From: Molanna angustata
Lineage: Eukaryota > Arthropoda > Insecta > Trichoptera > Molannidae
Length of the DNA: 64,000 bases
Reading direction: 5' to 3'
NCBI GenBank assembly: GCA_963576475.1
Contig: OY754977.1
Coordinates: forward strand, 9,179,089-9,243,088
This document shows, one piece after another, positions 38,641 through 49,779 of this stretch. The notes beneath the pieces were generated by a model. That model had not been told where the DNA came from and ran no database searches. It worked only from the letters and a program-made list of their open reading frames with translations. Numbering within the stretch: position 1 is the first letter of the stretch; each line of letters begins with the position of its first letter. A program made the translations under genes and the position numbers.

Positions 38641-38897
38641 CGAAATAAAATGTTCAAGTGCTTAAAACTTTGATTCCAGTACTTTAATTTCATTCAAAAC
38701 TCGTGAGAGTTCAATGCTCGTCTGTAATAAAGGCAACACATGTTCACAATGTGCACTGCACCTGACTGCACCCCTATAGACACATCAAAATCTTCACAAT
38801 TCGAGACCACATGTTAAACTCCTTACATGGCGGGGGGTTCAAGTTAGATAAATGGGCCAGCCACAAAGAATACAGAAATGAATATCTGTTCTGTGAC
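38641..38897. other. Unassigned DNA
   Basis: No feature is recognised. CACTGCACCTGACTGCACCC is single copy. Confidence 0.35.
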
Positions 38898-38900
38898 CAG

Positions 38901-39064
38901 CCCCCTTAGACAACGTGTCATTTAGCTCAAGAAAAGAAACAAGAAAAGATAACTCATTGTATGGAAGTGACAGTTGCCAGTAACGTGACAACTGTCACTT
39001 CCGTACATTGAGTTATCTTTTCTTGTTTCTTTTCTTGAGCTAAATGACACGTTGTCTAGGGGGG
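38901..39064. mobile_element. Palindromic MITE, 164 bp
   Basis: Two arms of about 76 bp are near-perfect inverse copies. They start CCCCCTTAGACAACGTGTC and meet at a small CCAGTAACGTGA loop. CAG flanks it on both sides (38898-38900, 39065-39067), a 3-bp target duplication. The whole element can fold into one hairpin. Confidence 0.9.
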
Positions 39065-39174
39065 CAGACACCAGATATCGAGTTCCAACGAATTTTTACG
39101 TGGCAACAACATTTACATCAACCGTATTTTTTTCAAATATTTTGTTTATAATAATTAATATTGCAGCTTTCGGG

Positions 39175-39440
39175 TCGCGCCTATTCTGGAAAAACTAAAG
39201 GAGACTAGACTCCGATGGTGCGGAAACATATAAAGACGAAAAGACGATCACCTGATCAAACTCTCAGTCCAGAACTAGAGGCCATCTACAGGGCACCTGG
39301 TGGATAAATATTGAGAGAAAGCTGAGGAAGGATTAGCTAACTAGAGAGATGACGCAAGATCGAAAGGTCTGGCGAATACGTACCAGAAGGGCCGACCCCA
39401 GATGAACTGGGAAGAGACAAAGAAGAAGAAGAAGAATTAA
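39175..39440 (+). pseudogene. RTE-like LINE 3' end with GAAGAAG tail
   Basis: EKLKETRLRWCGNI, then WINIERKLRKD, MTQDRKVWRIRTRRADPR and a (GAA)n tail. L.-.RLRW.GH..RR, DR..WR..TR.ADP is a well-known LINE ending. In-frame stops are present. AAAGGAGACTAGACTCCGAT starts the readable part. Confidence 0.75.
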
Positions 39441-39669
39441 TTTTATTTCAAACAGGGGTATAGTTTTCGCCAAAATATCTTGATATATCTTCCGGGTGCG
39501 CAGAGCTCAAATTTGTGTCTTTTTGCTTCATTGGTATAGGTACGTGCAAATCGTCCTCCTTCCCGGCTCAAGCTATTTGGCGACAACTATAGACCACGAA
39601 ATAAAATGCAAAAATGTCAGGGGGTAATTAATTCAATGTTATAAATTATAATTCCCTTTAAAGAAATTA

Positions 39670-39885
39670 CTTTAAAGACATACGGGAGTAAAGCATGGAC
39701 GACGACAGCAAGATCCTCAGAGACGCTGGATACATTTGAAAGGAGAGTGTTACGTGAAATACTAGAACACATGAATAATTGAAAAGCTTGGAGAATAACA
39801 TATCTTTAACCAGTTGGATAGTAGTATTAAAGAATTGACTACAACTAAGATCCTTCAAGGCTGCACTGATAAACTGGATAAAGAT
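39670..39885 (+). pseudogene. LINE RT fragment (YGSKAWT block)
   Basis: TYGSKAWTTTARSSETLDTF, ERRVLREIL, then a stop and a degenerate continuation resembling ELYQLY..LDIV..IK...LR. YG.E.WT......L..FERR.LR.I is the RT thumb-region signature. It probably belongs to the same or a similar family as 39175-39440, here in an order that cannot be one intact copy. Confidence 0.75.
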
Positions 39886-41139
39886 ATCAGGTAGGCACTA
39901 TGCGGAGGTGGTTATCCGCCCGTGACTTCTGAACCGGCAAATATCATAATTATATACACTTTTTTTCTGTCAATACTATTTGTATTTGCTTTTTTCAAAA
40001 TTTTGTACAATTGATTTTTTTGTGTATTTGTATCATACATTTTAAATTTTTTTTACTCTTGTTTACCTACTTTTCTTTTATAACTTGTGAAAATATGAAA
40101 ATTATAGCTGAATAAAGATTCTCAACTGTGTAAAATAACAGTCTCAGAACAGGCTTTTGCCTAGTGGAGCGTTATTAGTTTGTATATATTGTATTTGTTT
40201 TGTGTAATAATAATAAATAAAATAAAATAAGATACAATCGATTTAAGTCAAAATCTACAAATAGGTCCAGCTGGAAGTTTTTTTAGTTATTTACAATAAG
40301 AAAATTAAATTTTAAATTAAAACTTTAAATTTTACAAGAAAAGTACTCAACAAATTTAAATTTGAAAAAACTCACGCAATACAATAAAGATGTAAAAATA
40401 AATTGTTCTCTGTTTAATAGACTTTTCTTTTTAGGGATCTGAAGGTCCAATTTTAAGTTTTTCCGAGTCCCCCCCCCCCCCTTCCATTCGGCTCACCTCA
40501 AGGGGGTCGGGTACTTTTGGGATATTTACCTCCCAAGAACCACAAACCCATTCCTGAAGTTAAAAATTACACCCCTCTCCATGAACTCTACACCTCTTTT
40601 CGAGAATTCATTGACTGGACTAAAGACCCGTTGGTCACTCTCATAGGTACATGGCATGAACACATTTATTTCTGATATTCGATTGACATATTTATATACC
40701 GATATCAGTAATACATGCAATGGCTATCTAATTCTGGTGAAAATTCATATACGATCAGTGGATACGTTATACATAAAATGCGATAACGTTAACACACGTA
40801 CATTAAAAATTCACGACTCACGCAAATACTTGCATCGATTTATTTTGTTTATGTAGTTGTGTACTTCTATATTCTTGAATTTATTATTTTTATTTTGATT
40901 TGAATTTGTTATGAACAATACTGATGATGTTTGTGGGAGTTGTACTATATGAGGTTGAAATGTAAATACACAATGTATATGATGATTCTAGTAGATCGGA
41001 ATATGATGAATGTGATAATTCAGATATACATATGGGATACTTGAAATGATTTATATAGGTACTATATAAAGATTTACATACTATATAATATTGAAATGAT
41101 TTATATACTATATAAATAGAATAATATATAAAAAGAAAA
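39886..41139. other. Intergenic DNA with a C13 run
   Basis: A LINE-UTR-like end lies at 40140-40240. A C13 homopolymer is at 40469-40481. No gene is recognised. Confidence 0.45.
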
Positions 41140-41460
41140 AATATAAGTAAGATGAAAATAAATGCCCTAAGGTGGTTCGGCCACATAGAAAGAATGAGTG
41201 ATGACCGTCTGACAAAAAAAGTGTACAAGGCTGATAAAAGAGGAACGAAAAGTAGAGGTCGGCCAAGAAAAAGTTGGCACGATCACATAAATGGGATTTT
41301 GAAAGATGGTGATGTTAGAAGTAAGAATAATAGAAGAGCGTGTATGAGACGATGTATGGACGTGAATGAAGCGAGGAATGTGTGTCAAGAGAGAGGAGTC
41401 TGGCGTTCGGTTCTCTCTGCCTACCCCAATTAGGGAAATGGCGTGATGGTATGGTAATGT
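41140..41460 (+). pseudogene. RWFGHM-family LINE C-terminus, copy 3 (with extra segment)
   Basis: The 93-codon frame has MKINALRWFGHIERMSDD, KSRGRPRKSWHDHINGIL, then an extra stretch ACMRRCMDVNEARNVCQ, and ERGVWRSVLSAYPN before the stop. Copy 2 at 15860 lacks the extra stretch, having KDGQDRKMWRSVLSAYP instead. The corresponding DNA (GTATGAGACGATGTATGGAC) is present, reversed, at 11390 and 63200. It is therefore the ancestral form and copy 2 carries a deletion. 5'-truncated. Confidence 0.8.
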
Positions 41461-42109
41461 AATATAATATGTATCGAGACTTTTGTTTCTGTACTTTTAG
41501 CGCATGTATGTTTTTTTTTCCAAGAGATAGACTTCGTCATCCCAAGAGGCATAGTTTCTGAAGAACAGACCAACTAGGTCTACTAAACGAAGAAGAATAT
41601 AATAATATGTAATATAATATGATAAAATTTTATATAATGTTATGCAATATAATGTGATGAAATGTAATATTATGATAAAATATTGTATATTAAAAATTAT
41701 AAATAAATTTGATATGGTAAATTAAAACCAAAGTTTTCATTTCTACTACTTTAATGACACTGACTAGTTTCGGTCATCCAATGACCATTTTCAAATATTA
41801 TACTAATATAGACCCCCTAGGGTAGGTACTCGTCTACCTAACGGGGACACTATAATATTTATTTATTTATATTTTTTGTATATAATATAAAAAAATATAT
41901 TGCACAATGTTATTTGTATTATGTAATTTAATTATTAATAAATAAATATTATAAGAAATTATAAGTGTACATCGATGAAAACCAGTCTATGTCCATATTA
42001 AATGAATTTCATATAAAAGATCGTCTGTCCTCAATCTGTTAACAGTGCATCCTTTAATATTTTGGGCACGTTATCATAATGGCCCCCGATAACCTCGAGA
42101 AACTCTCCG
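41461..42109. other. Unassigned AT-rich DNA
   Basis: Repetitive AATATAATATG-type sequence. No gene was seen. Confidence 0.4.
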
Positions 42110-42900
42110 TATTAGGATGAATGGAGGGTGGAAGAACCAGAAGTGGCACACCTACCCGATTGTTAGTTTACGTGTCCGGGTGGTTTATACCCTGCCACTC
42201 CAAATATGCGGCGACCACCATCGTCCTGCCATTCGCCACAATCAAAGTACCAAGGGATGCATACTTCTCCCATCAGTGGGTATATCAGAAGGTGGCTCTC
42301 ATCCTGGGTTGCGCCGCAGTCACATAGGATGTCATCTTCAGATAGATACCCCCATTTTACGAGGTTCACTGTACGTCGTGTTACACTGACCCTTAATCTC
42401 TTGAGGGTAGTCCATATACAATAGGCTAGATTTTCTCCCATTGGGATACCCTCACTATCCGTTGTTGTGAGGATTCAATCGGGGAGATGGTTTTAATGAA
42501 GCTGTTTCTGGACTTCAGACGTGAGGCTGTTGGTTGATGGTAATATAGCGTGTGCCTACGATCATGAGTTTGTTTGTATCTTTCTGTGTCTGCAATTGTC
42601 CTTCTTCGAGTATGGGGTGAGCGATTCCGATATTTGGATATAATTTCCCAGTTAGTGTTGGCTTTAAGCATCCTGATATTGTTCGTGCTATTTCATTAAT
42701 TGTTACGTCCACTTGTTTTGAGTGAGCAGATTTTTGCCATACCGGACACGCATAATCCGCAGCAGACGAAGCTCTAAGTATCGACAGTCTTGCCCCCTTT
42801 GCAGTCCCCGTCTAGAGGAACGTTGTTAAGTCAGCTATAGGATCTTCAATCCCCGATCCCTTTCGATTCGACGGGTGTTCGAGTGTAGTCATGAGGTCAA
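42110..42900 (-). pseudogene. LINE polyprotein C-terminus, two blocks
   Basis: Minus strand, 5' to 3'. ASSAADYACPVWQKSAHSKQ and VDVTINEIARTISGCLKPT form the post-RT block A.EYC.PVW..S.HT..VD..LN...R.ITG...PT. The tail block follows: TLKRLRVSVTRRTVNLVKWG, CDCGATQDESHLL. The order and spacing fit one LINE of the type with a C-terminal CDCG..Q...H.L motif. Stops and a frame change near 42430-42540 break it. Relative: 1950-2250. Confidence 0.8.
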
Positions 42901-42919
42901 TAACCACAATTAAAATATA

Positions 42920-43934
42920 CTAGTTGCATGTAACACATGAGATCCAACTGTCGATAGCGATAGTATGTATAGTTGAAGAATATGTACCAAACTATTGAAT
43001 ATTATATTGAATACCCATAGATACAAATTATTGAATATTTTCAGATATTTTGTTTTCTATACAACATATGTAGGTATGTATGTCAAGATAGGATAGTATG
43101 GAGGAAGATCCTTTTTCCTACCCAGAATATGGAAATAGCATGATGGTATGTATAAGTCTTCTTACATATTGTGTATAGGCGAATGCCATACAAAATGTAT
43201 GAAGCGATGTCGTCACTAAATTCAATTTTTAAAAAAATTGTTAAAAAAAAATTGAGATCTTCTACTACAATGTTAATATTTTTTATAGAAAATTAAATTA
43301 TCTAGTTGGGGTGTTTCGGCTTTTTTCGATAATTGTAAAAGTTTTGGAAATATAGGCAGTTAAACTCATAAATTTATCATAAAAAAAATATTTTTCTTAA
43401 TAAAAAATGTTTGAGAAACCCTGGAATTTTTTTGAAAAAACTAATTTGAGATTTTGTATTTGTCTATGTTTGTACCAATTTTCAGCGTTCTACCGTTTAT
43501 GGTTTCTGAGATATATGGAAAAATAAAATAAAAATTCAAAAGTTGATAACCCCTGACTGAAACAAAAATTCAAAATTCCGAGTATAAAAGTTTTGTAGGC
43601 CTGTAACTGTTTATATATTCTGAAATTTTAGGCTCTGTAAATTGAGCGGATCAAAAGTTATAAGGGGGGGACGGACACACAGACACACACACACACAGAC
43701 ACACACACAGACACACACACACACAGACACACGAAATGTTCTACTCCGAATTCTGAGTAAATCCGTGTATGGAACATATATGCTGCGAAGCCTCTAAGTT
43801 GGTGTTTTTTGACTTCAAAGTTGGAAAATCCATGAAAAAAGTAGACCTCTCCATACAATTCTCGCGTATTCTGGCTTGATACATTGTCGATATGTTAAGA
43901 GAACAAAGTTCTCCTGAACAAATCGACAGTTGGA
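42920..43934 (-). mobile_element. Helentron-like family A, best full-length copy (1015 bp)
   Basis: The plus strand begins CTAGTTGCATGTAACACATG and AGATCCAACTGTCGATAGCG. It ends AACAAATCGACAGTTGGA|T. Read on the minus strand: A|TCCAACTGTCGAT at the 5' end, ATCGACAGTTGGA about 23 bp from the 3' end, a CATGT-gtt-ACATG hairpin, CAA, CTAG|T. A CA-rich stretch sits at 43676-43735. A gene-free element, usable as the family reference. Confidence 0.85.
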
Positions 43935-44221
43935 TAACATGTAAATGTAGAAATATCGAAAAAACATTTTATAACGAATGTTTGTTTTGAAAATGTTAAC
44001 CGGAAATAAAAATATTTAAAAAATATTTGAATTCATTTCAACAATATTTCAAAAAAATTAACACAACATACGTAAAACACTCTGTTTTAAACATGACACT
44101 ATCAATATACAATAAACATTTAATGATGTTGACGTGTTTCACATTAAATACAAACCATATCTTAATAAAATCAAACAGATCCTCAACGCAGGCCATCATA
44201 ATACAAGTTCATTAAATATTA
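43935..44221. other. Unassigned DNA
   Basis: No feature is recognised. Confidence 0.4.
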
Positions 44222-44915
44222 ACTTACTTACTTACTTCCGATGGCCATACAACTCCGGTAGCGCTTTACCCTCCTGAACAATAGCTTTCCAAGCCTTCCT
44301 GTCAGCTGCAGTGGACTCCCAGTCATCACAAGCATTCAGCACGTTCAGATCTCGGGTAACATTGTCCATCAATTTCTGCCTTGGCCTTCTCAGGGGTCTC
44401 TTGCCCACATGGTTATTTTGCAGGATACGTTTTGTGGCTATTTCTTCCCCTGATCTGACAACATGTCCAATCCAGGCTAATCTTCTGGACCTGATTTCGC
44501 TGGTGATGAAAGGTTGTCCTGTCAATGCACGAATTTCCTCATTGCTTCGTGGTCTCCAGGTACCTACCGTAATTCCTGGTCTTGGATCTAATATTTTACG
44601 CAATATCCTATTTTCAAATGTTAGCAGTCTTTGTTGGTCCTTGAGTGTCATGCACCAGGACTCGGCACCATACAGGATTACTGGTTTAATTAGGCTATTA
44701 TAGACCTGGAGTTTCACCCTTCGCGATATGGACTTTGGAGACAGAAATGCTCCCAGTGCTGCTGCTGCTCTTGTGCCACTTTGAATTCGGGACATTTATC
44801 CAACGCTCATCTCATTGGTGTTAGTAAGAATGCTACCCAGATACGTGAACTTATCCACTTCTTCTATCCTAATATCCCCACTGACAACCACATCATTATA
44901 GGGTGGCTTCCTAAA
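44222..44915 (-). pseudogene. LINE RT C-terminal half, longest retroelement frame
   Basis: The minus-strand frame begins about 44915 with NDVVVSGDIRIEEVDKFTYL and GSILTNTNE. It meets one TAA at about 44796-44798, then runs 187 codons to 44232. These read SISRRVKLQVYNSLIKPVIL, YGAESW, LLTFENRILRKILDPRPG, RRLAWIGHVVRS, RPLRRPRQKLMDNV, TAADRKAWKAIV. This is the RT palm/thumb end (FTYLGS, LYGAE.W) plus the GH/RPR tail. The 3' tail is (AAGT)n at 44222-44236. A single nonsense codon in 228 codons suggests a fairly recent, 5'-truncated insertion. Confidence 0.9.
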
Positions 44916-44939
44916 GCATTAACTTCACCGTGATTCAGA

Positions 44940-45679
44940 TTTTTTTTTTCATATCAATAATACATGATGAAATTCCTTACGTAAGTTTGGAAGAACTGTG
45001 CAATTTAGTATGATTTGTTTTCTATACAGTAACCGTATTTATTTAATCTCGCTTACTTTACTATTTAATTAATTTGTTGTTATTACCTCTATCAATTTAG
45101 TTTTGTTTATATTATTTGTTAACACTGTTTGTACCAAGTATTGAATATGTAATATTTCACGTGTTAAATTCTTAATTGGAATACATTTATATTTAAAGGA
45201 ATAGGTGCACAATGTTATGTTATATATTCTGTGAATTTAACAAGAAATAAACAAATTAAATTAAATATCAAATATCACAACAATGAAAAAATACAAAGTT
45301 ATCGTTTTATAAGTAGAACATCGCTAAAATCCGTACTTACATAATAATGTAGATAAAGCGATAATTACCTATGTATTAAGTACATATTATGTACTACAGC
45401 ATACAATTAATAGCTGTGATAATATATCCGAAGAGTATAACTTGGTCGTTTAATTTCAATACTTTCAGAGTTCTATGATCCTAATTATGTACAATACATA
45501 ATATATCATATACCTACATGTAGTTACTATCGCGACTAAATACGAGTGTACACATACGCAACCATATTGCATACCTGGGATGCAAACACTCATTTTAATA
45601 ATTTATCGGTTGAAAGATAGTTTTTTTACTATCCACCAATATTTTGATGGCAAAGCGGATTTGTAATCCAGTAGTTCAA
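44940..45679. other. Unassigned AT-rich DNA
   Basis: A LINE-UTR-like segment ending AAGAAATAAACAAATTAAAT (45240-45265) is the only hint of origin. Confidence 0.4.
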
Positions 45680-46820
45680 CCTATCCACATAAATAAATAA
45701 ATAAGGGAGTAGACTCATTTTTTTTGGATACCATTCCCGGTGGAAACACAATTTTGGGTCAGTACAACTCAATTTATCCAGGTCATGAAATCCATAGTCT
45801 CAGAATGTCTTGATTTTAAAATTTCATATTTTTTCATAAAAAAAATATAAAATGCAAATTTGATGGAATATACATAAGCTGCAATATATGAATATAAGTT
45901 ACAAGATATATTATTTTTTCCTTGATTTGTAGAGTTTTTAGAAAATATAAGTGAAAAAAATCATTCTGATGAAAATTGTCAGAGTTATGATTTTTTTACT
46001 AAAATCGTTGTCTCAAAAAGTATTTGATATCATATGGATGGCAAATGGTATGAATAAAAAAAATGACTACATTCTGAGACTATGGATTTCATATTTATTT
46101 TTCTCTGGATGGATTGAAATGGATTTACCCTTGTGTATTCAAGTCTGGATCTGTGGAAAGATAAAAATCACAAGTATCCGTGCGTGCTGTGGATACTTGT
46201 TATTGGGTGTGTGTCAAATATTAATATTTGACACTACTTTTTTATTTCTTGAATAAATATATTATACATATTAGAGACCCTTCGAGGTGTAAGGTACCTG
46301 ATTCATGCTTTGTATAATGTTTGACTGCGAATGCCACAACATTCCTTTCCCTCTTTTTGTCATTGTTTTCACTGTGAAGTAAGATACAAGATTCATAAAA
46401 ATTGAATATCTGCAAACAAAATTGGTTACTGATATATATTGTTGACATTGACTTTGTTATTATATTTGTTTTTATGATTGTGTTTTTGTTTGGATCAAAT
46501 AAAAATAAAATAATTTATATGAAGACAATCAATATACCTACCTAATATATATGGTTAATGATACCAAGAGTAATTAAGTAATAAAAAGTAGGTTAGTATA
46601 ATAATTGACATTATATTATCATTGATAAAATTTTTATTCATAACAATGTCTCATTCTGAATAAAATTATTTTATTTATTTATTACAATACAAAAAATACA
46701 TATATTAAAACAATATAATACATATAAAACATAATCTAATACAACATCGCCTCCCTCTTAAAGCTGAAAAGGCATGCGTAGGGGGAGGGGCCGTGTGTAA
46801 AAAATGGCCAGAATATTTTT
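45680..46820. repeat. Left arm of a large inverted duplication
   Basis: The outer end is TATCCACATAAATAAATAA and the inner end is GGGGCCGTGTGTAAAAAATG. The arm is mirrored at 48209-49770 over its whole length (GGTGGAAACACAATTTTGGG, GAGACCCTTCGAGGTGTAAG and CATCGCCTCCCTCTTAAAGC all return reversed). It includes a headless SINE 2 copy (46140-46255). No gene. Confidence 0.9.
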
Positions 46821-47694
46821 ATATAATTATTGTACCTACATATAATTTTATAAAGCGGTTTTCTTATTTTGTATTGTTGTTATTAATCAAAGAATGTATA
46901 AATAAACGAAAGCAACAACACATTTCATCTAATTCAAAAAGAGCATGTATGATATGCTGTGGTTGACTGGATAGAATGTTCCTATCTACAGACATTACGT
47001 CCACCATATGGTGCTAAACAAAAAGATTTTATTTATCATTATTACAAGATATAATGAGACCGATTTAAACAAAGTGATAAATGTGCTATGAGTGAGGAGC
47101 AAATCACCTTGTTCTATCTGCTGATCCCACTTCAACATACATGTTCTAACAGTGTGGCCATACATTTTCACAAATCCATCGAAAAGTGGATCTGAGTCAC
47201 CATCAAATCTATATGACCAATTTATGTACTTAGGCGTTTTTCGTTGTCATTCATTTATTATTCTCTGTTTTTTTTTTCCTACACTGCTTAATTGTAATAA
47301 GGTATGTGACTATGTTTTATATCTTGTGTATCATCTGTATTTGTCTAGTCATTGTCTGTGTGCTTTGAATAAAGTGAAATAAAATAAAATTTAATAAATA
47401 CATTTTTTTTTTTATTTATTTTATTTTATTTTACAATTCTTTGGGAGACCAACAGCTATCAATTATAGTTTTTCAATTGGGATAACAACCAAACAGCCAA
47501 TTATAGGTCTCCGCTGATAGGCCATACCATCAGTTGCAGGATGAAAAATACAACATCACAATATATTCGGTTTCTGTAATAGATAATGTTTCATCCTGCA
47601 GCCGAGGTAAACAAAATATTACTTACAATAAATGTTCAAATTACAATAAAAATGAAAATATTAAATTACAATAAAAAAGTTCATATTCACAAAC
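46821..47694. other. Spacer between inverted arms, unassigned part
   Basis: It holds a candidate polyadenylated end near 47360-47400 (TTTGAATAAAGTG) and no recognised protein. Confidence 0.4.
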
Positions 47695-48205
47695 AAATCA
47701 CATATCATTAAAGAACTTAGCACTAAGAACATTTCTCACCCCTGTAATACTACACTGGAAAACGTCAAATTCTGGTGAGTTAAGTATTGAATTATTTATA
47801 TTGTTACAAACACTCCAAAGAAATGAATTTTGTCTATAATTAGTGGATACTTGTTTTAACGAGAATATGGGATTATGGCGTCGAGATTGAGTAGGCACCT
47901 TAAGATTTATTTTGTTAAGTAGATCAGGGCAGTCGATTTGACTTTCAAGATTTTTAGTAGATAAACCATGTCAGCAGTGTCACGACGTTTGTAAAGAGGC
48001 AAAAGATGGTGTTGTTTACATAATTTTAAATAGTCAGTTTGATAAGTTCGGGGTTTAAAATTAAGAAATCTGATAAATAGTTTCTGTACTCCTTCAATAC
48101 GAGAGATATAGACATCATACATTGGATTCCATACTTGGGATGCATATTCGAGTTGGCTTCTGACAAAGGTACAGTAAAGAATTTTCAAGGTTTTGATATG
48201 TAGCT
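47695..48205 (-). pseudogene. Jockey-like LINE RT C-terminus, frameshifted
   Basis: Minus strand: ILYCTFVRSQLEYASQVWNP, RIEGVQKLFIRFLNF, then LCKQHHLLPLYKRRDTADMV. It switches frame at an A5 run near 47950 to LESQIDCPDLLNKINLKVPT, RRHNPIFSLKQVSTN and FLWSVCNNIN. L...LVRS.LEYAS.VW.P, RIE.VQ..F.R.L, L..RR...D...L.K....ID....L..I....P...R is the full C-terminal pattern of Jockey-type RTs. It lies inside the spacer of the inverted duplication. Confidence 0.85.
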
Positions 48206-48332
48206 AGTAAAAATATTTTGGCCTTTATAATAGCTACACACGGCCTCCCCCTACACAAGCTTTGTCAGCTTTAAGAGGGAGGCGATGTTGTATTAGATTA
48301 TGTTTCATATGTATTATATTGTTTTAATATAA

Positions 48333-48424
48333 ATAAAAAAAATAATAAACACTTCCTTGCATCCTGTGCAAGTGGCGAATTTTTGACGTATGGCAAATTC
48401 TTCCAACTAACCAGTGTTTCCAGC
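48333..48424 (-). repeat. SINE family 3, truncated, in the right arm
   Basis: AATAATAAACACTTCCTTGC to AACCAGTGTTTCCAGCC. It is absent from the left arm, so it inserted after the duplication. The flanking ACAATACAAAAAATACATAT is partly repeated around it. Confidence 0.75.
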
Positions 48425-48949
48425 CAGTGCAATACAATTACAATACAAAAAATACATATATTAACCAGTGTATTTATATGTATTGTAAATATATGTATTT
48501 TTTGCATTGTAATAGATAATTTTTTTTTCAGAATGAGACATTGTTATCAATTACATTTTTATCAATGATAATATAATGTCAATTATTATAATAACCTACT
48601 TTGTATTATTTAATTACTTTTAGTGTCATTAACTATAATATATTAGGTATATTGATTGTCTTCATATATTTTATTATTATATTTTTATTTGAGCCAAACA
48701 AAAACACAGTCATACAAACAAATATAATAACAAAGTCAATGTCAACAATATACATATATCATATACCAATTTTGTTTGCAGATATTCAATTTTTATGAAT
48801 CTTGTATCTTACTTCACAGTGAAAACAATGACAAAAAGAGGGAAAGGAATGTTGTGGCATTCGCAGTCAAACATTATACAAAGCATTAATCAGGTACCTT
48901 ACACCTCGAAGGGTCTCTAATATGTATAATATATTTTTTCAATAAATAA

Positions 48950-49068
48950 AAAGGTAGTTTCAAATATTAATATTTGACACACACCCAATAACAAGTATCC
49001 ACAACACGCACGGATACTTGTGATTTTTATCTTTCCACAGATCCAGGCTGAATACACAAGGGTAAATC
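48950..49068 (-). repeat. SINE family 2 body in the right arm
   Basis: It is the mirror of the 46140-46255 copy (GACACACACCCAATAACAAG, AGATCCAGGCTGAATACAC). It was therefore already present before the arms duplicated. Confidence 0.75.
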
Positions 49069-49417
49069 CATTTCAATTCATCCAGAGAAAAATAAAAATG
49101 AAACCCATAGCCTCAGAATGCAGTGATTTTTTTTAGTCATACCATTTGCCATCCATATGATCTCAAATACTTTTCGAGACAAAACGGTTTTAGTAAAAAA
49201 ATCATAACTCTGACAATTTTCATCATATCAGAATGATTTTTTTTTTCACTTATATTTTCTAAAAACTCTACAAATCAAGGAAAAAATAATATATTTTGTA
49301 ACTTATATTTAAATATTGCAGCTTATATTCCATCAAATTTGCATTTTATGTTTTTTTTTATAAAAAAACATAGAATTTTAAAATCAAGACATTCTGAGAC
49401 TATGGATTTCATGACCT

Positions 49418-49669
49418 GTAGGGCTACTCATGAAGTTGATTATACTTAAATTAAGATTAGCTTCAGACTTTAACAATCTTTGAGGTTAAATTAATTAAAT
49501 AATACTATAAATTTACACAACAATTCATGACCATTTCATACTAAACGTAGATATCAATAAATTTTCATGATTAAATTTAGAAAAAGATTAATATTGGATT
49601 ATTATCGAGTACTGATTTATACATTTTTAAGATTAAGTCAAGCTAAGAACGTATGTCATGAGTAGCCCC
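49418..49669. mobile_element. MITE, 252 bp, with a dated empty site
   Basis: GGGCTACTCATGA at the left end is the inverse of TCATGAGTAGCCC at the right end. The left arm of the duplication is uninterrupted here (its reverse reads CATGACCTGGATAAA). The right arm reads CATGACCT, the insert, then CCTGGATAAA. CCT is thus duplicated (49415-49417, 49670-49672), although 2 bp is also possible. A second, truncated copy is at 61763-61905. Confidence 0.9.
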
Positions 49670-49779
49670 CCTGGATAAATTGAGATGTATTGATCCAAAA
49701 TTGTGTTTCCACCGGGAATGGTTTCCAAAAAATTGTGTGTACCCTTATTTATTTGTGTGGATAAGTTTTATATTGAAAT

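Larger units (their letters stand above)
48209..49770. repeat. Right arm of the inverted duplication
   Basis: It is the mirror of 45680-46820. It is longer because of a SINE 3 piece with a local duplication (48333-48440) and a 252-bp MITE (49418-49669). Mirrored landmarks are GCCTCCCCCTACAC, ACAATGACAAAAAGAGGGAA and TTGTGTTTCCACCGGGAATG. Confidence 0.9.
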
